Shown here: in pieces, positions 31,949 to 40,468 of the stretch
Numbering within the stretch: position 1 is the stretch's first letter
Layout: each line of letters opens with the position of its first letter
The notes under the pieces: generated by a model
What the model was told of the DNA's origin: nothing
Databases searched by the model: none
The model's input: the letters and a program-made list of their open reading frames with translations, nothing else
Assembly (NCBI GenBank): GCA_035700805.1
Contig: DASSOG010000048.1
Location: forward strand, 54,116 to 118,115
Reading direction: 5' to 3'
DNA from: JAGWRI01 sp035700805
GTDB taxonomy: Bacteria; Gemmatimonadota; Gemmatimonadetes; Gemmatimonadales; Gemmatimonadaceae
DNA: 64,000 bases
Position numbers and translations under genes: made by a program

Positions 31949-33544
31949 ATGTTCCGTTCCCTTTGCGCTGCCGCCGGGCTCGCCGTCGCAGCGGCCGCAC
32001 CCGCGCCCGCCATTGCGCACGCCCAGGGCGGCGCGCCGTATTCCATTGCCTACCAGCTCGCGATGCCCGACCCGGCCTCGCACCTCTTCCACCTGCGCAT
32101 TGACGTGGGCAAGCTGCACGGCGACACCCTCATCCTTCAGATGCCGGTGTGGTCGCCGGGGCGCTACGCGCCGATGTTCTTTGCCAAGAACGTGCAGAAG
32201 TTCACGGTGACCACGCCCGCCGGCGCGCCGGTGAGGTGGGATCGCACCAACGGGTCCCGGTGGCGGCTGTACACCCGCGGGCTCTCCGCCGTCCGCGTGG
32301 AATACCAGGCGTACGCCGACGCGCCGATGTCCGGCACGTTCAGTGTGCTGGACACGCTGCACGCCACCATCAACGGTCCGTCGCTCTTCATGTACGTGGA
32401 GCGCCACAAGCCCGACCCGGTGACGCTGCACTTGGTCCCGCCGGTCGGGTGGCACGTCATCAACGGCGACGCGGCGGTGAATGACCAGGTGGACTACAAA
32501 TTTGAGAATTATGATCGCCTGGCGGACACGCCCACCGAGATCGCGCCGGCGTTCATGGTGGACAGCTTCAACGTGGACGGGGTGCTGTACCGGACGATGG
32601 TGCATCACAACGGCCCCACCACGCCCGCGGAGCGCGCGCGATTCGTGGGCGACGTGAAGAAGATCGTGACGTACGAGAACACGGTGTTCGGTCCACCGCC
32701 CATCCGGATGTACACCTTCCTGTTTCACATCGGCTTTCCCGGCGGCGACGGCATGGAGCACCTGTTCTCCACCCAGATTGCCAACCGCCGCCCGTGGGAA
32801 GACTCGGACCAGGTACTGTCGGGCATCAGCACGGCCGCCCATGAGTACTTCCATGTATGGAACGTAAAGCGCGTTCGGCCCATGCTGCTGGGCCCCTTTG
32901 ACTACACCTCCGAACGCTACCAGCCCAGCCTGTGGGTGGCCGAGGGGTGGACGCAGTACATCGGGCAGATGGCGCTGCACCGCGCCGGCATCACCGACGA
33001 GCAGCAGATGCTGCAGTCGGCAGCGGGCATCGTGCAGCAGAACCTGACGGCGCCCGGCCGCAAGGAAGTGTCGCCGGAAATGGCCAGCTTCGAGGCGCCG
33101 TTCTGGGACCAGGCGGGGCAGGCGCAGCCGGTGAACGCGCGCGACATCTTCATGAGCTACTACACGCAGGGGGCCGGGCGCGCGCTTTACCTGGACCTGT
33201 TCATCCGCGAGCGCTCGCATAACCAGAAGGCGCTGGGTGACGCGTTCGACAACCTGCGCAAACGGACGTGGTACCAGCCCAACGCGTCGTACTACCTGAA
33301 GGGGCGTGGCTATACCGAGGCGGATGTCCTGAAGGCCGTGAGCGATGCTGCGGGCACGGACATGACCAGCTGGTTCGCGCACTACGTGAGCGGCACCGAC
33401 GACGTGGATTTTGACGGCGTGCTGGCTGGCGCGGGCCTGCGCCTCAACCGCGACGGCCAGCGGTGGACCATCGAGCCCGTGCCCGACGCCACGCCCGAGC
33501 AGGCGCGCATCCGCGAAGGGTGGCTCACCGGAAAGAAGGGGTAA
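31949..33544 (+). CDS. M61-family (glycyl aminopeptidase-like) exported peptidase
   Basis: A 531-residue protein with a signal peptide (about 1-26, ending AHAQ). The N-terminal beta domain contains MPVWSPGRYAPM, characteristic of M61 enzymes. The catalytic domain has the zinc motif HEYFH (H298, E299, H302), third ligand E332 in WVAEGWTQY, and LGDAFDNLRKR further on. M61 proteins usually carry a C-terminal PDZ domain; here only about 40 residues follow the catalytic part (GVLAGAGLRLNRDGQRWTIE), which looks like a truncated PDZ. GAGGA precedes the ATG. It is likely periplasmic and degrades peptides. Confidence 0.88.
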   Translation: MFRSLCAAAGLAVAAAAPAPAIAHAQGGAPYSIAYQLAMPDPASHLFHLRIDVGKLHGDTLILQMPVWSPGRYAPMFFAKNVQKFTVTTPAGAPVRWDRTNGSRWRLYTRGLSAVRVEYQAYADAPMSGTFSVLDTLHATINGPSLFMYVERHKPDPVTLHLVPPVGWHVINGDAAVNDQVDYKFENYDRLADTPTEIAPAFMVDSFNVDGVLYRTMVHHNGPTTPAERARFVGDVKKIVTYENTVFGPPPIRMYTFLFHIGFPGGDGMEHLFSTQIANRRPWEDSDQVLSGISTAAHEYFHVWNVKRVRPMLLGPFDYTSERYQPSLWVAEGWTQYIGQMALHRAGITDEQQMLQSAAGIVQQNLTAPGRKEVSPEMASFEAPFWDQAGQAQPVNARDIFMSYYTQGAGRALYLDLFIRERSHNQKALGDAFDNLRKRTWYQPNASYYLKGRGYTEADVLKAVSDAAGTDMTSWFAHYVSGTDDVDFDGVLAGAGLRLNRDGQRWTIEPVPDATPEQARIREGWLTGKKG

Positions 33545-33551
33545 CGGGACC

Positions 33552-34430
33552 ATGAAGCGTCGCGATTTCATCCGGACGGCCACCGGCGCAATCGCCGGTG
33601 GCGCGCTGCTGCCAGCCGGCCTGCGGGCCATGACCAGTGCCGGGTTGCACCCCAAGCCGGGGGCCGCCGGCTTGTCCTCCACTGCCGGCAGCCTGGAACC
33701 CATTGGCCTCCAGCTCTATACCGTGCGCGGCGAGATGGCCAGGAATGTGGACGCCACGCTGGCCGCCGTTTCGCGCATTGGATATCGCGAAGTGGAATTC
33801 GCGGGGCTGTTCAACCACACCGCTCGCGAGGTCCGCGCCATGCTCGACGCCCACGGCCTGATGGCGCCGTCCTCGCACGTGGGCATGCCGCGCGACATGG
33901 CCGACTGGCCCGCGATGCTCGAAGACGCGCTCACCCTGGGGCAGTCGTACATCATCACGCCGTCGTTCCCCAGCCGCGACCTGTCACCCGACGGCATGAA
34001 GCGGATTGCCGACCAGTTCAACGCCGCCGGGGCCGCGGCGCGGAAGGCGGGTCTCCAGTTCGGCTTCCACAACCACTCGGCGGAGTTCACGCCGGTGGAT
34101 GGGCAGGTGCCGTACGACACGCTGCTCGCCGAGTGCGATCCGCACCTGGTGTGCTTTGAGATCGACATCTACTGGATGATCACCGGCGGGCGGGACCCGC
34201 TGGAGTACCTGGCCCGGTTTCCGCACCGGTTCCCCATGGTGCACGCCAAGGGGCGCGCTGCGGACGGGAAGATGGTGGACGTCGGCGCGGGGACAATTGA
34301 CTACCCGAAGATCCTGGCGGCATTCAAGCGGGCGGGGCTTCAGCACTGCTTCGTGGAGCATGACCACCCGGCCGACCCGATGGCCTCGGCTCAGGCGAGC
34401 TTCAACTATCTGAGTGCGCTGAAGTTCTGA
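33552..34430 (+). CDS. Tat-exported sugar isomerase/epimerase-like TIM-barrel protein
   Basis: A 292-residue protein with a twin-arginine signal (MKRRDFIRTATGAIAGGALL). The barrel has the AP-endonuclease-2/IolE pattern: IGLQLYTVRGEM, GYREVEFAGLF, GFHNHSAEF, VCFEIDIYWM, FPMVHAKGR and CFVEHDHP. The last four hold the likely divalent-metal ligands. Such exported members often act on sugars or oxidised sugars rather than sugar phosphates. It starts 7 nt after the M61 gene stop, so they may be cotranscribed. Nearby genes for GMC and Gfo/Idh oxidoreductases support a sugar role. Confidence 0.85.
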   Translation: MKRRDFIRTATGAIAGGALLPAGLRAMTSAGLHPKPGAAGLSSTAGSLEPIGLQLYTVRGEMARNVDATLAAVSRIGYREVEFAGLFNHTAREVRAMLDAHGLMAPSSHVGMPRDMADWPAMLEDALTLGQSYIITPSFPSRDLSPDGMKRIADQFNAAGAAARKAGLQFGFHNHSAEFTPVDGQVPYDTLLAECDPHLVCFEIDIYWMITGGRDPLEYLARFPHRFPMVHAKGRAADGKMVDVGAGTIDYPKILAAFKRAGLQHCFVEHDHPADPMASAQASFNYLSALKF

Positions 34431-34445
34431 CGGGTGGCTGACGCC

Positions 34446-35261
34446 TCAGCCGGTCACGGGCTCCGTGCCAGCCGGGGCCGAGGCGTCGGCCACTGCCTTC
34501 ACCACCTGCCGGACCATCTCGGCCGTGGTCACCACGCGGGCGTACTCGTCGGGCACGTACGGCTTGCCGAGCGTCACGCTCTCGCGGCGGAAGCGCATGG
34601 GGCTGGTGCCGCGTCGGGTGGGTCGCACGTGTACCTCATGCACCCCGGCCTCGCCGATCACGCGGCCCACGTCGTGCTCGGTGAGCCCGCCGGCGGCGAT
34701 GATCGAGCCACGGCCTTCTGAGCGCCATGCGAGCGCGGCCAGCGTCTCCAGGCCAGCCAGGGCCGTGGGCGCGCCTCCCGAGGTGAGCACGCGGTCCACG
34801 CCCAGGGCCATGAGCGTATCCAGCGCCTCGAACGGGTCGCGCACGAGGTCGAAGGCGCGGTGAAACGTGATGGAGAGCGGGCGGGCCGCCTCGATGAGCG
34901 CGCGGGTGCTGCGGTCGTCCACCGCGCCGTCGGGGTTCAGCGTACCGAGGACCACGCCGGCCACGCCCACGCCCTTGGCAAAGGCGATGTCGCCCAGCAG
35001 GGTCTGGAGCTCGGTCTCGTCGTACAGGAAGTCGCCGCCTCGCGGCCGCACGAGCACATGCACCGGGATGCTGAGCCGCTCCCGGGCGAGTGCCATGAGC
35101 CCGGGGCTGGGTGTGGTGCCCCCCTCGTACAGGTTGGCGCACAACTCCACGCGCTGCGCACCGCCCGTCTCCGCGGCCAGCGCCGACTCGATGGAATCGA
35201 CGCAGACCTCGACGATGACGTCGGTGGCCGTCGTGGGGTTGGAAATGGGGGTGGCAGGCAC
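34446..35261 (-). CDS. cutC: CutC-family protein
   Basis: A 271-residue TIM-barrel protein with the family's marks: IVEVCVDSIESALAAETGGA, QRVELCANLYEGGTTPS, VHVLVRPRGGDFLY, ITFHRAFDLVRDP, RVLTSGGAPTAL and a C-terminal HVRPTRRG. It was first named for copper tolerance in E. coli, but that role is doubtful and its reaction is not established. The start is GTG 35261. It is divergent from the MFS transporter gene. Confidence 0.93.
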   Translation of the reverse strand: MPATPISNPTTATDVIVEVCVDSIESALAAETGGAQRVELCANLYEGGTTPSPGLMALARERLSIPVHVLVRPRGGDFLYDETELQTLLGDIAFAKGVGVAGVVLGTLNPDGAVDDRSTRALIEAARPLSITFHRAFDLVRDPFEALDTLMALGVDRVLTSGGAPTALAGLETLAALAWRSEGRGSIIAAGGLTEHDVGRVIGEAGVHEVHVRPTRRGTSPMRFRRESVTLGKPYVPDEYARVVTTAEMVRQVVKAVADASAPAGTEPVTG

Positions 35262-35335
35262 GGCCCTAAGACTTTACTCCTGAGCCGTCAGGCGCAAGGT
35301 ACGGGTGGCGAAAGTTTCTCCGCGGCGTAATTTAG

Positions 35336-35347
35336 GCGGCCGGCCGC
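35336..35347. promoter_or_regulatory. 12-bp palindrome between cutC and the MFS transporter gene
   Basis: GCGGCCGGCCGC is a perfect palindrome in the 156-bp divergent intergenic region, just after GTAATTTAG, which might be part of a -10 element for the transporter. In GC-rich DNA such a site can arise by chance, so the regulatory reading is tentative. Confidence 0.3.
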
Positions 35348-35417
35348 GTCCCCGGCTCGCCGCCTGCCTTCAATCTGACAGGGCGTATGACGCACCCAAC
35401 CCTGGAGGGAGGTCCCC

Positions 35418-36671
35418 GTGACCGGTGTCCGCACGAAGCTCTCGGTGATGATGTTCCTGCAGTACTTCATTTGGGGCGCCTGGTTCGTCACCGTGGGAAC
35501 CTACCTGGGGACGACGCTGAAATTCACCGATACGCAGATCGGCCTGGCCGTGGGCGCCACCGCCATCGCGGCCATTGTTTCGCCGGTGTTCATCGGCATG
35601 GTGGCCGACCGGTTTTTTGACAGCGAGAAGCTGCTGGCGCTGCTCCACTTTCTGGGGGCCATCGTGATGTGGTTTGTGTCCAGGCAGACCACCTTCGCGA
35701 CGTTCTATCCGCTGCTGATCCTGTACGCCCTGTGCTTCATGCCCACGTTGTCGCTCACCAATGCCATTTCCTTTCACCATGTGAAGGACGCGGCGCACGA
35801 GTTTCCCCTCATTCGCGTGCTGGGCACCGTGGGGTGGATTGCCGCGGGGTGGCTCATTGGCCGGGAGCTGCACGCTGACGCGCTGGCGCTGCCCATGCAG
35901 GTAGCGGCCGGCGCCTCGCTGGTGATGGCCGCGTTCTCCCTGACGCTGCCGCACACGCCACCCAAGGCGGCGGGCGCGCCCTTCAGCTTCCGGGACGCCC
36001 TGGGGCTGGATGCGCTCCACCTGCTCCGGGACCGCGACTTCCTGGTCTTCGCGATCGGGTCCTTCCTGATCTGCATCCCGTTGCAGTTCTACTATGCGTT
36101 CGCGAACCCCTTCCTGAACGAGATTGGCGCGCCCGATCCGGCGTTCATCCAGACCTTCGGGCAGATGTTCGAGGTGGTGTTCATGCTCATGCTCCCGTTC
36201 CTCCTCCGCCGGTACGGGATCAAGGTGATCATGGTGGTGGGCATGCTGGCGTGGGCGGTGCGCTACTTCGCCTTCGCGCACGGGAACGCCGGGTCGGGGA
36301 TGTGGCTCATCTACCTGGGCATCGTGATCCACGGCGTGTGCTACGACTTCTTCTTCGTGGCGGGCCAGATCTACACCGACGAGAAGGCGGGCGCGAAGGT
36401 GCGCGCCGCCGCGCAGGGGCTCATCAACTTCATCACCAACGGGCTGGGGTACTTCATCGGGGCCTTTGTGTCCGGCGCGGTGACCAACCACTTTGCCACG
36501 GTGAATGTCGCGTGTACGGCGGCCGCGGCCGCGGCGGGTCAGTGCGTGCCCACCACCCACGACTGGCGGGCCATCTGGCTGGTGCCGGCCGGCATGGCAC
36601 TGGTGATTGGCGTGGTGTTCATGCTCGTGTTCCGTCCGCGGACGGCGCCTCCGGTGCCGGTGGCGGCCTGA
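35418..36671 (+). CDS. MFS transporter of the NupG (nucleoside:H+ symporter) type
   Basis: A 417-residue protein with about 12 membrane helices. The start resembles NupG/XapB relatives: LSVMMFLQYFIWGAWFVTVG, then FIGMVADRFFDSEKLL, ISFHHVKDAAHEFPLIRVLG and GVCYDFFFVAGQIYTDEKA. The GTG start follows a strong GGAGGGAGG. In genomes of this kind such transporters often stand beside Gfo/Idh and sugar isomerase genes and may carry sugars or oxidised sugars rather than nucleosides. Substrate unknown. Confidence 0.9.
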   Translation: MTGVRTKLSVMMFLQYFIWGAWFVTVGTYLGTTLKFTDTQIGLAVGATAIAAIVSPVFIGMVADRFFDSEKLLALLHFLGAIVMWFVSRQTTFATFYPLLILYALCFMPTLSLTNAISFHHVKDAAHEFPLIRVLGTVGWIAAGWLIGRELHADALALPMQVAAGASLVMAAFSLTLPHTPPKAAGAPFSFRDALGLDALHLLRDRDFLVFAIGSFLICIPLQFYYAFANPFLNEIGAPDPAFIQTFGQMFEVVFMLMLPFLLRRYGIKVIMVVGMLAWAVRYFAFAHGNAGSGMWLIYLGIVIHGVCYDFFFVAGQIYTDEKAGAKVRAAAQGLINFITNGLGYFIGAFVSGAVTNHFATVNVACTAAAAAAGQCVPTTHDWRAIWLVPAGMALVIGVVFMLVFRPRTAPPVPVAA

Positions 36672-36693
36672 TGGCGGCCGCCGGCTCCGCTCC

Positions 36694-37935
36694 TCACCGT
36701 GGCTTCCAGGTCCCCCTGGCCACCTTCGGCACGAACGTGTCGAGTCCGCGCGCGGGGAAGGGCAGTGTGCGCCCGGCTTCAGCACTCTGATATGCCGTCA
36801 TGAGCATCTTCACCGTCTCCACGCCATCGGCGAAGGTGAGGGAGGGACGCCGCCCGGCCCGGAAGCACTGCACCATGTGGCGATCCTCGGCCTCGTAGCC
36901 GTACGCGGCCGCTTCATTGGCCACCACGGGCATCTGCCCGACCTCGGCGTTCTGCTTCTCCACCAGGTCCTCGCCCGCCTTGCCCTTCACCTCGCGACTG
37001 AAGAAGAGCTTGAGTCCCGTGTCCAGCGTATTCCAGGACATGGAATACTCCGGGCCCAGCAGCTCCGCGCTCAGGCGCAGCCCGGCGCCCACGAAGCTCC
37101 AAGAGGTGGTCGCCTCTCCCATGACCGTGAGCCCGTCCTTGGTGCGGAACTCGATCACCACGCTGGCAAAATCCTCGGCGGGGTGGCGCGCGTAGTCCAC
37201 GGCGGGGCCCATCATCTTCTTCAGGCGTTTCACATACTCCGGGCGCGTCCACTTGAGGCTGGCAATGTGCGCCGTGACGCGCACGGGTCGCAGCGAATTG
37301 CGCGGCTCGCCAGGCCTGGTGAGCAGGTGCCGGACGACTTCCACCGAATGGCACATCATGTCGTTCAGCACGCCGCCGCCCTGGAGCTTACCCTGCCAGA
37401 ACCAGGGCATATGCGGACCGCTATGTTCCTCGGCGGCGCGCGCCAGGTAGGGGCGGCCGGTAATCGCCGCCCCGCGCGTCCAGAGCAGCGTGCGGCCAAG
37501 TTCCACCTGCGGGGCAAAGACCTGATTCTCCAGGTAGCCGGTGTTGAGCCGGACTCCCCTGGCCAGCGCATGGACTTGCTTGGCTTCGGCCACGTTGCGC
37601 GCCAGCGGTTTTTCGCACGCGAGCCCGCGCAGCGTGCCCCGGCCCCGGTCGAGTACATGCACGATCTCCTCGACGTTCTCGATGCGCGCGTGGTTGGGGC
37701 CGCAGAGCCAGATGGCATCGATCGCCGGGTCGGCGACCAGGGCCGAGATGGATCGAAATGGCCTGGCATTCCCCAGGTCCAATGACCTGGCATACGCCGC
37801 GGCATCGCTCGCGCGCTTCGGGCTGGGGCTCCACACCCCGCGGATCTCGGCATGCCGCACGGCCTGGAAGGCCTGCATGTGAAAACGCGCATTGAAGCCG
37901 GAGCCGATGAAGCCAATCCCGAGCGGCGGCGTCAT
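36694..37935 (-). CDS. Gfo/Idh/MocA-family oxidoreductase
   Basis: A 413-residue NAD(P)-dependent sugar dehydrogenase-like protein. The N-terminal Rossmann fold has GIGFIGSGFNARFHM, followed by AIWLCGPNH and the catalytic-lysine motif ACEKPLARN. The C-terminal half has GGGVLNDMMCHSVEVVRHLL, in the substrate-binding domain. No signal peptide is evident, so it is cytoplasmic. Its ATG overlaps the stop of the subunit-3-like gene by 4 nt, making it the third gene of the GMC operon. It probably reduces or oxidises the sugar product of that enzyme. Confidence 0.92.
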   Translation of the reverse strand: MTPPLGIGFIGSGFNARFHMQAFQAVRHAEIRGVWSPSPKRASDAAAYARSLDLGNARPFRSISALVADPAIDAIWLCGPNHARIENVEEIVHVLDRGRGTLRGLACEKPLARNVAEAKQVHALARGVRLNTGYLENQVFAPQVELGRTLLWTRGAAITGRPYLARAAEEHSGPHMPWFWQGKLQGGGVLNDMMCHSVEVVRHLLTRPGEPRNSLRPVRVTAHIASLKWTRPEYVKRLKKMMGPAVDYARHPAEDFASVVIEFRTKDGLTVMGEATTSWSFVGAGLRLSAELLGPEYSMSWNTLDTGLKLFFSREVKGKAGEDLVEKQNAEVGQMPVVANEAAAYGYEAEDRHMVQCFRAGRRPSLTFADGVETVKMLMTAYQSAEAGRTLPFPARGLDTFVPKVARGTWKPR

Positions 37936-38645
37936 GACTTGTACACGTCCGAGTACTTGACCCCCAGCTTGGTCAGGGCGGCGTCCGGGCACCCGTGCCA
38001 CTCCGGCACCATCTGATTTCCCATGTATTGGATGTCTGCAATTCCCATCTTGCTCGTGTAGAAGCCCGAGGCCGTCATGTCGCGGAAGCGGTTGAAGAAT
38101 GCCACGCCGGCGCGCATATCAGGCGCGGCCTTGTCGGGCCAGGCGATGGCATCCAGCACCTGCGTTCGCTGGGAGAGCGTTGCCGCGAGGAACGTGGCGT
38201 TGAAGCGGCGCTCACATTCCAGGTCGAGCCAGGCCAGGCCGCCGCGCATCCAGAGCTGGTTGTCCGGCTTGTCGCCCATGATGAAGTCCATGAACTCCGG
38301 CACGCCGGCCTCGGTGGCGCTCCCGGAGCGTTCATCGCGCGGAATGACGTAGTCCACCAGCAGGCGTACGGTGCTCCATTCGTGCGCGGTGAAGAACTTG
38401 GGCGTATAGGGCGCGCCGCTGGTCGCTTCGGTGTCGCGGGCCACGCCCACCGCCCGCAGCGCGCGTTCCAGGGTGGGCGGCGCGAACTCCACGGCGCCGG
38501 CCAGCGGCAGGGCCGCCAGGTACCCCAGCGCCGTGCGGCGGGAGACGCCGCCACCGGTCCCCCCTGGCGCCGCGTGCGTGGCGCCGGCGTCGGCATCCGT
38601 CGCGGGACGTCCGCTGTTGTCGTCGGGTTTGTGTGCGTTGCTCAT
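37932..38645 (-). CDS. Gluconate 2-dehydrogenase subunit 3-like protein
   Basis: A 237-residue protein with a Tat signal about 35 residues in (SRRTALGYLAALPLAGAV). The body has the family pattern FFTAHEWSTVRLLVDYVIPR, a GVPEFMDFIM segment and FFNRFRDMTASGFYTSKMG. Subunit 3 is the small partner of periplasmic FAD sugar dehydrogenases and carries the export signal for the whole complex, because the large GMC subunit lacks one. Both ends overlap neighbours by 4 nt (ATGA), so the three genes form one tightly coupled operon. Confidence 0.9.
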   Translation of the reverse strand: MSNAHKPDDNSGRPATDADAGATHAAPGGTGGGVSRRTALGYLAALPLAGAVEFAPPTLERALRAVGVARDTEATSGAPYTPKFFTAHEWSTVRLLVDYVIPRDERSGSATEAGVPEFMDFIMGDKPDNQLWMRGGLAWLDLECERRFNATFLAATLSQRTQVLDAIAWPDKAAPDMRAGVAFFNRFRDMTASGFYTSKMGIADIQYMGNQMVPEWHGCPDAALTKLGVKYSDVYKS

Positions 38646-40336
38646 AGCGCCCCCTGCTTGCGCTGTTCCGCGATGTAGGCGCTGGTCCGCATGGACAGCG
38701 CGAGGATGGTCCAGGTGGGATTCTTGTCCGCTTGCGAGACAAAGGGCCCGCCGTCGGCCACGAAGAGGTTCTTCACTTCGTGGGCCTGGCAGTGGGCGTT
38801 CACCACCGACGTACCGGGATCGTTGCCCATGCGGCTGCCCCCGAGCTCGTGGATGATCGAGCCGCCGGTGGACAGGCCGTAGCCCTGCTCCTTCGACGGC
38901 ATGGGCGCCCGCACGGTGCCGCCCATCTCCTCGATGATCGAGCGGAAGGTCTGTTGCATATGCCGAGCCTGGTTGTATTCGTGGTCGGTCCACTTCCAGT
39001 GGAAGCGCAGCACGGGGATGCCGTACTGGTCCACCACGGTCGGGTCTATCTCACAGTACGTATCGTCGTTGGGGATCATCTCCCCACGACCCGAGAACCC
39101 CACGGTGGCACCGTAGTAATGCCGGTAATCCTTCTTGAGGGACTTGCCATAGCCGCCGCCGGGGGCATACTGCTGGATGCCACCCATGAACCCGTATGAC
39201 GGCATGCCCAGCCCGCCCCAGACCTCGATGTGGTACCCGCGGGGAAAGTCGAGCCTGGCGTTGTCCAGCCACCACGGCATGTAGATGTGCGCGCCACCCA
39301 CGCCGTCGTGGTTGTGGGGCACCTGGTCCACCATGCGGGGGATGAACCCGCCCACGTCCGAACCCGTGGTGTCGGTGATGTACTTGCCCACGGTGCCGCT
39401 GCCATTGGCCAGCCCGTTGGGAAACCGCGTGGAGCTGGAGTTGAGCAGCAGCCGAGCAGTCTCGAGCGCGCTGGCGGCCAGCACCACCACCCGGGCGCGC
39501 ACGTGCTGGTCGGTGCGCGTGGTCTTGTCAATGTATGACACGCCGTTGGCCAGGCCGTCCGGGCCCAGCGTCACCTCGCGCGCCATGGCGTAGGGGATCA
39601 GCGTCAGGTTGCCCGTGTCGCGCGCCGGCGGAAAGAGCACGTTGGTGGACGAGAAGTTGGACGCCGTCATGCACCCGCGGTTGCACTGGCCGCAGTAGTG
39701 GCAGGGGGCGCGGCCGTTCAGCGGCTTCGTGATGATGGACAGGCGGGACGGGACGCACGTGATGTTGAGCCGATCCGCGGCCTGCTTGACCAGCACCTCG
39801 TTGCACCGCATCCGCGGCGGGGGCATGAAGATGCCGTCGGGCGCGTTCCGCAGCCCCTCGTTGCTGCCGAACACGCCGATGAGCTTGTCCACTTCATCGT
39901 AGTACGGCTTGATGTCGTCGTACGAAATGGGCCAGTCGTCGCCCAGGCCATCCAGCGTCTTGCGGTGGAAGTCGTCGGGGCCAAAGCGCAGCGAGATGCG
40001 TCCCCAGTGGTTGGTCCGCCCGCCGAGCATCCGCGCGCGCCACCAGTCAAAGCGCGTCCCCGGGGCGCGCGTGTAGGGCTCGCCTTCGATTTCCCAGCCG
40101 CCGATGCAGCCGTCAAACTCGCCAAAGGGCCGCTCCTTGGTGGACGCGCCCCGCCGGGGGGAGTCGTACGGCCAGTCGAACATGGCCCCGTCCTTGACGG
40201 GATCCCACAACTGTCCGGCCTCGAGCAACACCACCTTGGCCCCCGCCTTGGTGAGCATGTAGGCGGCCATCCCGCCACCGGCCCCCGAGCCCACGATGCA
40301 CACATCGTACTCCGGGCGCTGCTTCCTGACCTCCAT
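38642..40336 (-). CDS. GMC-family FAD sugar dehydrogenase, large subunit
   Basis: A 564-residue flavoprotein. The FAD-binding motif is VCIVGSGAGGGMAAYML near the start, followed by ARMLGGRTNHWGRISLRFG. A cysteine cluster (APCHYCGQCNRGCMTASNF) is as in gluconate-2-dehydrogenase-type members. The C-terminal half has IIHELGGSRMGNDP and NPTWTILALSMRTS. I prefer ATG 40336 to the ATG at 40342 because AGGAG is 8 nt before the former and only 2 nt before the latter. It has no signal peptide; it probably leaves the cell by Tat with the subunit encoded next. Oxidation of a sugar at one hydroxyl is the expected reaction. Confidence 0.92.
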   Translation of the reverse strand: MEVRKQRPEYDVCIVGSGAGGGMAAYMLTKAGAKVVLLEAGQLWDPVKDGAMFDWPYDSPRRGASTKERPFGEFDGCIGGWEIEGEPYTRAPGTRFDWWRARMLGGRTNHWGRISLRFGPDDFHRKTLDGLGDDWPISYDDIKPYYDEVDKLIGVFGSNEGLRNAPDGIFMPPPRMRCNEVLVKQAADRLNITCVPSRLSIITKPLNGRAPCHYCGQCNRGCMTASNFSSTNVLFPPARDTGNLTLIPYAMAREVTLGPDGLANGVSYIDKTTRTDQHVRARVVVLAASALETARLLLNSSSTRFPNGLANGSGTVGKYITDTTGSDVGGFIPRMVDQVPHNHDGVGGAHIYMPWWLDNARLDFPRGYHIEVWGGLGMPSYGFMGGIQQYAPGGGYGKSLKKDYRHYYGATVGFSGRGEMIPNDDTYCEIDPTVVDQYGIPVLRFHWKWTDHEYNQARHMQQTFRSIIEEMGGTVRAPMPSKEQGYGLSTGGSIIHELGGSRMGNDPGTSVVNAHCQAHEVKNLFVADGGPFVSQADKNPTWTILALSMRTSAYIAEQRKQGAL

Positions 40337-40468
40337 CGTCATCGCTCCTGATCGTGAGGGTTGCGATGCCGGATCCCGCGCGATGTCGCTGCCGTCCCGC
40401 GGGCGTGCGGCCCCGGCGCAATATGCATCGCGGGCACGCGGTCGGTAATGCTCGCGGCGCCGGCGGGG

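Noticed and set aside
31727..33703. 658-residue minus-strand frame opposite the M61 gene
   Set aside because: Mirror of a clear peptidase gene with signal peptide and zinc motif; no recognisable protein on the minus strand.
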